A stretch of 64,000 nucleotides of DNA from Halorubrum sp. F4 (GTDB lineage: Archaea; Halobacteriota; Halobacteria; Halobacteriales; Haloferacaceae), in contig NZ_JAPDFS010000003.1 of NCBI RefSeq assembly GCF_027257195.1, positions 364,859 through 428,858 on the forward strand, written 5' to 3'. Shown piece by piece: positions 15,890-23,300 of the stretch. The notes below the pieces were generated by a model that had not been told where the DNA came from, searched no databases, and saw only the letters and a program-made list of their open reading frames with translations. Both the position numbers and the translations under genes were made by a program. Positions within the stretch are counted from its first letter, which is position 1; each line of letters opens with the position of its first letter.

Positions 15890-16219
15890 ATGACCGAACT
15901 CATCCTGTACGAAGAAGCGATGTGTTGCTCCACCGGCGTCTGCGGCCCCGACCCTGACGACGAACTTGTCGAGGTCAGCGCGGCGCTCGACCAGCTCGAA
16001 GACGCGTTCGATGATCTCGACGTGAATCGGGCGAACATGCAGCACAATATCGACCAGTTCCTCGAAACGAAGCGGATCTACGACCGCGTGCAGACGAACG
16101 GCCCGTCGGTCCTCCCGATCACGGTCGTCGACGACGAGATCGTCGCCGAGGGCGAGTACCTCTCGTACGACGAACTGACCGCGGCTATCGACGGGAGCCT
16201 CACGCCACAGGAGGCCTAA
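15890..16219 (+). CDS. arsD: Arsenical metallochaperone ArsD
   Basis: A 109-residue protein starting TELILYEEAMCCSTGVCGPD, with the vicinal Cys pair (residues 12-13) and the third Cys (residue 18) that in ArsD bind arsenite or antimonite and pass it to ArsA. The rest, ending VLPITVVDDEIVAEGEYLSY then DELTAAI, is the thioredoxin-like fold of the family. The C-terminal Cys pairs of the E. coli plasmid protein are absent, as in many ArsD proteins. The gene is three bases ahead of arsA, and the two are clearly co-transcribed from the promoter near 15795. Start is the ATG at 15890. Confidence 0.95.
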   Translation: MTELILYEEAMCCSTGVCGPDPDDELVEVSAALDQLEDAFDDLDVNRANMQHNIDQFLETKRIYDRVQTNGPSVLPITVVDDEIVAEGEYLSYDELTAAIDGSLTPQEA

Positions 16220-16222
16220 CGA

Positions 16223-18163
16223 ATGGCACAAACACAGTCAACAACGACGAGCGCGCGTGACATCGTCGAACCGAGTAGCGATGAGACGGAGTTCGTCTTC
16301 TTCAGCGGGAAAGGCGGTGTCGGCAAGAGCACTGTGAGCTGTGCGACCGCGACGTGGCTCGCCGACAACGATTACGAGACGCTGCTGGTTACCACCGACC
16401 CCGCGCCGAACCTCTCGGACATCTTCGGGCAAACCATCGGCCACGAGGTCACCGCTATCGACGGGATCGACAACCTCTCCGCGATCGAGATCGACCCGGA
16501 CGCCGCCGCAGAGGCGTACCGACAGGAGACGATCGAGCCGATGCGTGAACTGCTCGGCGAGGAAGAGATACAGACGGTCAAAGAGCAACTCAACAGTCCC
16601 TGCGTCGAGGAGATCGCCGCCTTCGACAACTTCGTCGACTTCATGGACAGCCCCGAGTACGACGTTGTCGTCTTTGACACGGCACCGACGGGCCACACGA
16701 TCCGGCTCATGGAGTTGCCCTCCGACTGGAACGCCGAACTGGAGAAGGGCGGTTCGACCTGCATCGGTCCGGCAGCCTCGATGGAGGATAAGAAGCGGGA
16801 CTACGAGCGCGCCATCGAGACGCTACAGGACGACGACCGCACCTCATTCGCCTTCGTCGGTAAGCCGGAGGACTCCTCGATCGACGAGATCGAACGCAGC
16901 GCGAGCGACCTCGCCGAGCTCGGGATCGAGTCGCAGCTGTTGATCCTCAACGGTTACCTCCCCCAGTCGGTGTGTGACGATCCCTTCTTCGAGGGGAAGC
17001 GCGCGGACGAGCAGGCCGTCATCGGCCGCGCCCGTGAGGAGTTCGACGCCGACGTGACTGCGACGTACCCGCTTCAGCCCGGAGAGATCGCCGGTCTCGA
17101 TCTGCTGGCAGATGTCGGTGGCGTCCTCTACGACGGCGCGGAAGCGACCGTCGACGTCGGGACCGCGACCGGCGTGGACGCCGACGGCGGGGTCGACTTC
17201 GATTCGATGGCGGACCCCGACGCGGTCGTCGATCAACTGATGCCGGGCGAGGAGACGCAGTACCTCTTTTTCACCGGCAAGGGCGGCGTCGGCAAGAGCA
17301 CGGTCGCCTCGACGGCGGCGACGAAGCTCGCCGAGGCGGGCCACGAGACACTCGTCGTCACGACCGATCCGGCCGCGCATCTCGAGGATATCTTCGGCGA
17401 GCCAGTCGGTCACGAACCTACCTCGGTCGGCCAAGCCAACCTCGATGCAGCACGGATCGACCAACAAAAGGCGCTCGAAGAGTACCGCGAGCAGGTCCTC
17501 AACCACGTCACGGAGATGTACGAGGAGAAGGAGGACACCCAGATCGACGTCGACGCCGCGATCGCGAACGTCGAAGAGGAGTTGGAGTCTCCCTGCGCCG
17601 AGGAGATGGCCGCACTCGAGAAGTTCGTGAGCTACTTCGACGAGGACGGCTACGATGTCGTCGTCTTCGATACGGCCCCCACGGGGCACACGCTCCGTCT
17701 GCTCGAACTCCCCTCCGACTGGAAGGGATTCATGGATCTCGGCTCGCTGACGAAGGGCGCCGCGCCCGCGAAGGGCGATCAGTACGACGAAGTCATCGAG
17801 ACGATGAAAGACCCCGAACAGAGCACCTTCGCGTTCGTGATGTATCCCGAGTATACGCCCATGATGGAGGCGTATCGGGCCGCCGCCGACCTGAAAGACC
17901 AAGTCGGCATCGAGACTTCGCTCGTCGTCGCCAACTACCTCCTCCCCGACGAGTACGGCGACAACGCCTTCTTCGCGAACCGGCGCGCTCAACAGGCGCA
18001 GTACCTCGACGAGATCCGGGACCGGTTCGACGCGCCGCTGATGTTGGCGCCGCTCCGACAGGACGAGCCGATCGGGCTCGACGAGCTGAGCGCCTTCGGC
18101 GAGGAGATCACCGGGCTGGCGGACGTCACCGAAGCGGACGCCCCGGAGGTGACGCCCTCGTGA
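16223..18163 (+). CDS. arsA: Arsenite-stimulated ATPase ArsA (two fused ATPase domains)
   Basis: A 646-residue protein made of two homologous ATPase halves. The first has the P-loop FFSGKGGVGKST (about residues 27-38) and the second FFTGKGGVGKST (about 348-359). Each also has an FDTAPTGHTxRLxELPSDW switch region (about 150 and 485). The metalloid-site cysteines correspond to SPCVEEIAAF (about 131), STCIGPAAS (about 178) and SPCAEEMAAL (about 455), equivalent to the three Cys of the E. coli enzyme. ArsA uses ATP to drive arsenite through a membrane partner. In haloarchaea a separate ArsB is not always present, and none is visible here, so the partner may be the ArsP-type permease or lie outside. 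Two-domain length is normal for prokaryotic ArsA. Confidence 0.95.
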   Translation: MAQTQSTTTSARDIVEPSSDETEFVFFSGKGGVGKSTVSCATATWLADNDYETLLVTTDPAPNLSDIFGQTIGHEVTAIDGIDNLSAIEIDPDAAAEAYRQETIEPMRELLGEEEIQTVKEQLNSPCVEEIAAFDNFVDFMDSPEYDVVVFDTAPTGHTIRLMELPSDWNAELEKGGSTCIGPAASMEDKKRDYERAIETLQDDDRTSFAFVGKPEDSSIDEIERSASDLAELGIESQLLILNGYLPQSVCDDPFFEGKRADEQAVIGRAREEFDADVTATYPLQPGEIAGLDLLADVGGVLYDGAEATVDVGTATGVDADGGVDFDSMADPDAVVDQLMPGEETQYLFFTGKGGVGKSTVASTAATKLAEAGHETLVVTTDPAAHLEDIFGEPVGHEPTSVGQANLDAARIDQQKALEEYREQVLNHVTEMYEEKEDTQIDVDAAIANVEEELESPCAEEMAALEKFVSYFDEDGYDVVVFDTAPTGHTLRLLELPSDWKGFMDLGSLTKGAAPAKGDQYDEVIETMKDPEQSTFAFVMYPEYTPMMEAYRAAADLKDQVGIETSLVVANYLLPDEYGDNAFFANRRAQQAQYLDEIRDRFDAPLMLAPLRQDEPIGLDELSAFGEEITGLADVTEADAPEVTPS

Positions 18164-18576
18164 GCGACGCGCAGGGTTCGGACGACGTGACAGAGAGCGT
18201 CACGGACGCGTCCACAGATGAGGACGTAGAGGCGAACGTCGAGGCGGCGCTCCGCGAGTTTCTCGACGCGCTCGACGGGTCGGAGACGTATCAGCGATTC
18301 GTCGAGGCCGACGAGGTGCTACAGGCGGACGACGACGCGATGGCGCTACTCCGCGAGTACCAGCGAAAGCAACAACAGATGCAACGCGGCGGCTTCGACG
18401 AGTCAGTGATGGCAGAGCTGAAACAGCTCCAGACCGAAATGTCGGACAACGAGACGATCCGGCGTCAGCAGGCCGCACAGGCCGATCTGATAGAGCTTCT
18501 CCAGCAGACGAACGACGCCATCAGCGACGAGATCGGCGAGGAGTTCGCGCGGTCCACCGGAGGTGGGTGCTGTTGA
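18160..18576 (+). CDS. YlbF/YmcA-like helical protein with C-terminal Cys-Cys
   Basis: A 138-residue acidic helical protein. The central part (about residues 28-125) looks like the YlbF/YmcA family: ALREFLDALDGSETYQRFVE, MALLREYQRKQQQMQRGGFD, LQTEMSDNETIRRQQAAQAD. Such proteins form small helical complexes in bacteria. The end is ARSTGGGCC, a flexible Gly linker and vicinal Cys at the very C-terminus, unlike ordinary YlbF. The GTG start overlaps the arsA stop (GTGA), so it is translated with arsA. Position and the Cys-Cys end suggest it handles metalloids or an iron-sulfur unit with ArsA and ArsD. That is inference. Confidence 0.7.
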   Translation: MSDAQGSDDVTESVTDASTDEDVEANVEAALREFLDALDGSETYQRFVEADEVLQADDDAMALLREYQRKQQQMQRGGFDESVMAELKQLQTEMSDNETIRRQQAAQADLIELLQQTNDAISDEIGEEFARSTGGGCC

Positions 18577-18788
18577 GTACTCCCGATCAGGACGCCGTCG
18601 AGGACGGAGTCACGGATGACGAGGTCGTCGCGGCCGCCGAGGTGCTCGGCGAGGAACTCGCGGCGGCGAAAGAGTCGTCATCGGAGTTCGCGTTCACGAC
18701 GATGGTGATGCAGTGTAACGAGGCGATCGGCGACGAGACTGGGATCGACTACGGCAGCGTCTGCGGCGACGACGACGGCTGCTGTTAA
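18573..18788 (+). CDS. 71-aa acidic protein with C-terminal Cys-Cys
   Basis: A small acidic protein that reads ...EEVLG-type helices early (AAAEVLGEELAAAKESSSEF), then TTMVMQCNEAIGDETGIDYG and a Cys-rich end, SVCGDDDGCC. The TTG start overlaps the stop of the YlbF-like gene (TTGA); a GTG two codons earlier is an alternative. It is the fourth gene of the arsDA operon and, like the gene before it, terminates in two adjacent cysteines. I do not recognise a family for it. The four Cys residues in a short acidic chain would allow soft-metal binding. Co-translation with arsA suggests a function in the same pathway. Confidence 0.65.
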   Translation: MSTPDQDAVEDGVTDDEVVAAAEVLGEELAAAKESSSEFAFTTMVMQCNEAIGDETGIDYGSVCGDDDGCC

Positions 18789-18838
18789 CGGGGCTCAGAT
18801 AGTCTGATACCCGCCGGTCGGCCCTCCGCGGTCGCGTT

Positions 18839-19294
18839 TCACTCCGCGGACGGCGTCTCCGACAGGAGTTCGTCGAACAGCGCACCGACACGTGCTTCGA
18901 TTTCGTCGCGAATCTCGCGCACCCCCTCGATCGGACGCTCATGTGGATCGTCGAGTCCCCAGTCGCGGTTCTCACCGTTCCACGTCGCCGGGCACACGTC
19001 CGACGCCGAACAGCCCATCGTGACGACCAGATCGACCGCCTGTAGCTCGTCGGGTGTGACTTCTTGCGGCGTTCGGCCGCTGAGATCGATGTCTCGTTCT
19101 CTCATTGCTTCGACGACGACATCGTGGACATGGTCGGCGGGCTGTGTGCCGCCGGTGACTATCGTAATTTGATCGCTCACGTCGCGACGGTCGCGCTCTC
19201 GCTCAGCAAATGCCGCCGCCATTTGACTCCGTCCGGCGTTCTGGACACAAACGAACGCGATCTGATGGCCCGTCTGCTCATTGGATTCAGTCAC
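18839..19294 (-). CDS. arsC: Arsenate reductase, low-molecular-weight phosphatase type
   Basis: A 151-residue protein of the low-molecular-weight protein tyrosine phosphatase fold. The catalytic loop is CVQNAGRSQMA (about residues 16-26), the CxxNxxRSQMA pattern of arsenate reductases, and the other redox cysteines appear in TMGCSASDVCP (about 92-102). This gives the three-Cys relay of the thioredoxin-coupled ArsC class. ...DWGLDDPHE supplies the family's DDP motif. It reduces cytoplasmic arsenate to arsenite for export. It is convergent with the arsDA operon and has its own promoter to the right. With arrA-like and aioB genes in the same island, it would serve detoxification rather than respiration. 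Confidence 0.9.
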   Translation of the reverse strand: MTESNEQTGHQIAFVCVQNAGRSQMAAAFAERERDRRDVSDQITIVTGGTQPADHVHDVVVEAMRERDIDLSGRTPQEVTPDELQAVDLVVTMGCSASDVCPATWNGENRDWGLDDPHERPIEGVREIRDEIEARVGALFDELLSETPSAE

Positions 19295-19377
19295 ACCAGT
19301 ATAAGCGAGAGGGATCGGTATAGCCGTTACTTCCGATTGATCTGGAGTAACGGTTTCTACCGTCTGTCACTCTACGC

Positions 19378-19854
19378 TCATCGTTTCTGGTCGAGGATCG
19401 TTTGCATCTCTAACAGCGCTGCCCGTGCCTCCGACCGATTATCATCAAGTGACGCGATCAGCCCTTCTGGGAGGTCGAGGTCATCTGCCAGCAGAATCAG
19501 CCGGTCCAACAGCGTGATCTCGATCCGTTCGTTGATCGTCCCGATGCCGATAGCGTCGAGATCGCGTAACTCCTCGCTCGTGACTTCGCTCACGAACTCG
19601 TCTTTCTCGGCCACTAGCCCCTCCATAATCGGACTGCCACGCGCGGCGGGCTCGGCACCGATGGTCTCGAACATCTCCTCGATGCGGTTTATTTGCTCGA
19701 TTGTATCCTCACGGTGGTCTGAAAATATGTCCACAACTGCTGGACTGGCAGCCGCTTCAGCGAGGTCACGGTGGAGATCGAGGATCTCCAGTTCGGCGTG
19801 GTACAACTTCCGCAGCTCCCGAATGAACAGATCTTCTTTCGTCTCGATAGTCAT
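19378..19854 (-). CDS. DUF892 / YciE-like ferritin-fold protein
   Basis: A 158-residue all-helical acidic protein. The start MTIETKEDLFIRELRKLYHA, the EQINRIEEMFETIGAEPAAR stretch (about residues 53-72) and IEITLLDRLILLADDL match the YciE/DUF892 family. Its members are ferritin-like four-helix proteins, some of which bind a di-iron or mixed-metal site and respond to stress. Glu/His residues that could bind metal include ELRKLYHAELE and SDHRED. Its ATG overlaps the stop of the preceding small gene by ATGA. The role in this island is unknown; metal or oxidative stress protection is a guess. Confidence 0.75.
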   Translation of the reverse strand: MTIETKEDLFIRELRKLYHAELEILDLHRDLAEAAASPAVVDIFSDHREDTIEQINRIEEMFETIGAEPAARGSPIMEGLVAEKDEFVSEVTSEELRDLDAIGIGTINERIEITLLDRLILLADDLDLPEGLIASLDDNRSEARAALLEMQTILDQKR

Positions 19855-20000
19855 TGTTGATGCTCCGAGCGGAGTTCCTCGGCTTCGCTCGCTGAACTCC
19901 CGGTTTCGTCTTCTCGTTCAGTGATCATCGCACGCATGTGGGCCTGAATTTCGTTCGTATCGATCGACTCGGATTCGAGTAGGGTCGCGAGTTCGGACAT
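19851..20000 (-). CDS. Small acidic protein, probably N-terminally rebuilt by a rearrangement
   Basis: A short acidic helical protein, SELATLLESESIDTNEIQAH followed by MRAMITEREDETGSSASEAE, which overlaps the DUF892 gene by four bases and so is translated with it. The frame stays open to an ATG at 20096 (81 residues), but that extra part is antisense to a recognisable antitoxin remnant on the plus strand. The junction near 20010-20018 therefore looks like a breakpoint, and the original N-terminus may have been lost. I do not recognise a family. The 49-residue form from ATG 20000 is the part I trust. Confidence 0.4.
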   Translation of the reverse strand: MSELATLLESESIDTNEIQAHMRAMITEREDETGSSASEAEELRSEHQQ

Positions 20001-20018
20001 GGATAACTCTTCATCGTC

Positions 20019-20222
20019 GACGCAACGTGGGAAGACCTCGGATACAACAGCCGTAGCGAGTTCGTTCGCGACGTCCTTCGTGACGCGGTGAAACATCCCG
20101 AGTTCAACCGTGCGGATCTCAAAGCGATCGCTGCGAGTGAGGTTGACATTCAGGAAGGTCGAACCCACTCCAGCGAGGAGATCAAAGCGGAGTACGGACG
20201 TGACGATGCCAACGAGCAATGA
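20019..20222 (+). pseudogene. 5'-truncated ribbon-helix-helix antitoxin remnant
   Basis: The plus strand encodes VDATWEDLGYNSRSEFVRDV followed by LRDAVKHPEFNRADLKAIAA and EIKAEYGRDDANEQ-stop. This is the C-terminal two thirds of a common haloarchaeal CopG/ParD-like antitoxin. No start codon precedes it: a TAA stands in frame at 20004-20006, and the beta-strand that makes the DNA-binding ribbon is missing. The stop overlaps the ATG of the toxin remnant (ATGA), as in intact operons of this type. It should be non-functional as an antitoxin. Confidence 0.75.
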
Positions 20223-20500
20223 GCGAGGAGTGAGACTGAAAACTCACTGATCGCTCGAGGCGACAATTCGACGTACTCGACGAATACGCTCGCGATCGAA
20301 TTATCTCGAAGCTTGAAGAGGTCGTCACCGATCAGTGGCGGGAGCCAACGGACCATCTCGAGCCGCTCGCGGGAGCCCCACATCAGAAGCTCCGAGTTGG
20401 ACAGTTCCGCCTCGGATGTCGTGCCGATGGTGACCAACGAATACTGTACGTGGTTGCGATCAGAAAGCGGGGTGGAAACGCGTACAGAGGCGACGATTGA
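20219..20500 (+). pseudogene. RelE/ParE-type toxin remnant with two in-frame TGA codons
   Basis: Starting at the ATG overlapping the antitoxin stop, the frame reads MSEE, TGA, D, TGA, KLTDRSRRQFDVLDEYARDR, and continues open to the end with LEPLAGAPHQKLRVGQFRLG and LYVVAIRKRGGNAYRGDD. That is a full-length RelE/ParE-superfamily toxin of about 93 codons, familiar from haloarchaea. The two stops fall at codons 5 and 7, where I would expect Trp (TGG) in intact relatives, so each is a single G-to-A change. The rest shows no frameshift, which suggests recent inactivation. Confidence 0.75.
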
Positions 20501-20602
20501 GCTTCGCTTCCCCACGGTTATTCTCGCGTTCGTTACGTAGCGTAACGCTCGACCTCTGAAGAACAGGACCACCCCGACGCTGTACAGCGATTAGGCTGCT
20601 AC

Positions 20603-20674
20603 GGGCGCGACGGGATTTGAACCCGCGGCATCTTGGTCCGGAACCAAGTGCTCTGTCCGCTGAGCTACGCGCCC
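20603..20674 (-). tRNA. tRNA-Arg (anticodon CCG)
   Basis: A complete 72-nt cloverleaf on the minus strand. The acceptor arms are GGGCGCG and CGCGCCC, the D-arm GCTC/GAGC, the anticodon stem CTTGG/CCAAG with loop TTCCGGA (anticodon CCG), and the T-arm GCGGG-TTCAAAT-CCCGT. CCA is not encoded. Its 3' end faces the arsenic island, which is the normal geometry when an element integrates into a tRNA gene. I did not find a second copy of its 3' end in the window. Confidence 0.95.
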
Positions 20675-20745
20675 TCACGAGTCCGTCGTTCGGGCGGGCG
20701 TTTAACCTTTCTGACTCCCGTCGAGAACGGCGGCCGGGGGATGGA

Positions 20746-21354
20746 TCACTCGACGAACAGCCCGTCGACGATCGTCTCGATCAGGGCGGTTTCGACCGCC
20801 TCGTACTCCGAGACGGCGAGGGCGCCGATCGGGGAGTCCTGCGCGCGGGTGACGAAGATCAGCGACCGGAGGAGCCCGCTTATGAGGTCGGGGTCGTCGT
20901 ACCGGACCGCGTCCATCGTCGCCCAGCGGCTGGCGTAGGGGAGCTCGGTCTCGCGGGCGTCGGGGCCGATCGACTGCCGCTCCGCTTCCGAGAGCTGCTC
21001 GTAGAGCAGTTGGAGCTCCCCCTCGACGATCAGCCGGGAGGCGAGGGAGTTGGACCGGACCTCCCGAAGGGTCGTCCGAAGCATGGTCTCCACCTCCTCG
21101 CGGGGCGTGTCGGCTTCGGAGACCGCCTCGTCGATGCGCGATTCGAGTCGTTCCCGCTCGCCGTGGAGGACCGCGACGTACAGCGCCTCCTTCGAGTCGA
21201 AGAACTGGTAGAAGGTGCTGGTGCCGATGCCGACCGATTCGGTGACGTCCTTGATCCGGGTTCGATCGAACCCGAACCGGGCGAACAGCTCGCTACCGTC
21301 CTCGACGAGCTGCGTGCGGATCCGGTCCCGCTCGGACTCGGAGAATCGACTCAT
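20746..21354 (-). CDS. TetR/AcrR-family transcriptional regulator
   Basis: A 202-residue TetR-family protein. The N-terminal helix-turn-helix reads LVEDGSELFARFGFDRTRIK then DVTESVGIGTSTFYQFFDSK (about residues 16-55), the typical pattern with FYxxFxSKE. The C-terminal part is a variable ligand-binding helical domain. It is divergent from the surface protein and RND exporter genes (21594-25778), the usual layout for a repressor of an exporter. ATG 21354 is used because it directly precedes the HTH domain; an upstream in-frame extension to 21426 looks unrelated. Ligand unknown; lipophilic compounds are typical for such pairs. Confidence 0.85.
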   Translation of the reverse strand: MSRFSESERDRIRTQLVEDGSELFARFGFDRTRIKDVTESVGIGTSTFYQFFDSKEALYVAVLHGERERLESRIDEAVSEADTPREEVETMLRTTLREVRSNSLASRLIVEGELQLLYEQLSEAERQSIGPDARETELPYASRWATMDAVRYDDPDLISGLLRSLIFVTRAQDSPIGALAVSEYEAVETALIETIVDGLFVE

Positions 21355-21593
21355 GAACGTGCCCTCGTCCGGACGGTTGGACGGTCTTTCCGTTTGCTCA
21401 TGGCGGCAATACGAATCCAAAAACAAAGGTGTTATTGATTCGTGGATTCACGTACGACCGTGAAGCAGACGCAGGATCACGCCGGCGTTCGGTCCGAAAC
21501 CCGGGGATATCGCCCGGACCGACCGGCCGATCGGACCAGACTGCATCGAGGGAGAGGCCGCCGATCGCCCGCGGCCGGCGCTCGGAGGGGAGC

Positions 21594-23300
21594 ATGAACG
21601 CACGGACGGTCCTCGTCGCGCTCGTCTCGGTGACGCTGTTGACGAGCGGGACGGCGGGACTCGCCGTCGCGGCGGCAACGGGCAGCGGCGCGACCGCGTC
21701 CGTCCCGCTCGACGCGGGCTCGGAAGGAGGGGTCACGAACGCCGGCGACTCGGCGGTGACGCCCCAGCAGTCGGGCGGGCTCATCCGCGGGTCCCCGGAT
21801 CTGGCGGTCAGCACGTCGGAGCCGACGCTCACTCCGGGCCAAACGAACACGGTGCTGCTCCAGGTCACCAACGACGGCGATCTGGACCTGGGGACGTCCG
21901 AGGCGCGCGCCGTGGTCACGACCGCGCGAAACGTCCGGGTCGAGGCGGACGCCGAGGAGACGCCGCTGACGGTCGAGACCGGGACGCTCGCGATCGGTTC
22001 GGTCACCGAGGATCGACCGGGCGAGGCCCCGATCGCCGTGAGCGTCCCCGAAGGCGTCGACGAGGGCACCTACACGATCGACGTCGAGGTCGAGTACTCC
22101 TACACCTACCAGCAGTCGGGCGGGGTGACCATCGACCGCGAGCGAACGCTCTCGACCGAGGTCGACGTCGAGGTCGACGACGACGCACGCTTCGAGATCA
22201 CGAACGCGACGACCGACGCGTCGGTCGGCGATAGCGGAACGGTCGAGGCGGAGGTCCGGAACGTCGGCGCGGACGCCGCGCGCGATCTCACGGTGGTCCT
22301 GGAGTCCTCGAGCCCGCAGGTCGGGATCGGCGGCGGCTCCAGCGACACGGCGAGGATCGACGAGCTCGCGCCGAACGAGACGCGGACCGTCCGGTACGAC
22401 GTCGGATTCACGCCGGGGGCGTCGGTGCGCGAGTACCTCCTCGACGGGACGGTGACCTTCGAGACGCCGGAGGGGTACGAACGCGCGGACGAGGGCCCCT
22501 CCGTCGGCGTGACGCCGCGACCGGAACAGCGGTTCGGCGTCGACGACGTGGAGTCGGACCTCTACGTCGGCGAGCAGGGGAACGTGTACGGGACCGTGAC
22601 GAACGAGGGACCGAACGAGGCGCGGAACGTCGTGGTCCGGTTCGCGGGCCAGTCGGCGAACGTGCTCCCGCGCGAGTCCGCGGTGGCGGTCGGGACGCTC
22701 GCCGCCGGCGAGTCCGGGTCGTTCCGGTTCCCCTTGGAGATCAACGGCGAGGCGAAGCCGATCGACCGATCGTCGGACCTCGTCGTCCAGTACCGCAACG
22801 ACGAGAACGAACCGCGTGCCTACGAGGACGTCGAGCTGCTCTACTCGGTCGAACCACAGCGGGACCAGTTCCGTCTCGAGGTCGAAGAGCGTGAGATCGA
22901 AGCCGGCGGAAGCGTCGAGATGGACGTCCAGGTGACGAACAACCTCGACGAGACGGTCACGGACGTCGAGGCGCGGCTGTTCGCCGACAGCCCTCTCGAG
23001 AGCGATAACGACGAGGCGTTTACCGCGTCGCTCGAGCCCGGAGAGTCGACGACGATGACGTTCGACCTCTCCGCGGAGTCGTCGGGGGTCGCGAAGACGT
23101 ATCCCGTCTCGTTCGACTTCCGGTACGACGACGCGGACGGTAACAGCCAGCTGTCCGACACGACTCGCGTGCCGGTCACCGTCGTCGAGGCGGAGGAGAG
23201 CTCGCCGCTTTCGGGGATCGGCACCGTCCCGCTCGTGCTCGGGGTTCTCGTGCTCGTCGCCGTCCTGGGCGCGGGGATCTACCTGACACAGAGGGAGTAG
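21594..23300 (+). CDS. Secreted CARDB-repeat surface protein partnering an RND exporter
   Basis: A 568-residue exported protein. It has a Sec-type signal (MNARTVLVALVSVTLLTSGT), three or more CARDB-like immunoglobulin-fold domains (LTPGQTNTVLLQVTNDGDLD near residue 80; SVGDSGTVEAEVRNVGADAA near 215; VGEQGNVYGTVTNEGPNEAR near 325; and a fourth near 440), and a single C-terminal transmembrane helix (VPLVLGVLVLVAVLGAGIYL) with a short basic tail. It belongs to the COG1361-like S-layer-related group. Its stop codon is directly followed by the start of the RND gene, so the two act together, probably as an extracellular component of the exporter. Very acidic, halophilic composition. Confidence 0.8.
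   Translation: MNARTVLVALVSVTLLTSGTAGLAVAAATGSGATASVPLDAGSEGGVTNAGDSAVTPQQSGGLIRGSPDLAVSTSEPTLTPGQTNTVLLQVTNDGDLDLGTSEARAVVTTARNVRVEADAEETPLTVETGTLAIGSVTEDRPGEAPIAVSVPEGVDEGTYTIDVEVEYSYTYQQSGGVTIDRERTLSTEVDVEVDDDARFEITNATTDASVGDSGTVEAEVRNVGADAARDLTVVLESSSPQVGIGGGSSDTARIDELAPNETRTVRYDVGFTPGASVREYLLDGTVTFETPEGYERADEGPSVGVTPRPEQRFGVDDVESDLYVGEQGNVYGTVTNEGPNEARNVVVRFAGQSANVLPRESAVAVGTLAAGESGSFRFPLEINGEAKPIDRSSDLVVQYRNDENEPRAYEDVELLYSVEPQRDQFRLEVEEREIEAGGSVEMDVQVTNNLDETVTDVEARLFADSPLESDNDEAFTASLEPGESTTMTFDLSAESSGVAKTYPVSFDFRYDDADGNSQLSDTTRVPVTVVEAEESSPLSGIGTVPLVLGVLVLVAVLGAGIYLTQRE

Noticed and set aside
20231..20239. UGA codons in the toxin remnant being read as Trp or as selenocysteine
   Set aside because: All other genes in the window use TGA as a stop, and no recoding element is visible. 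The truncated antitoxin also points to decay.
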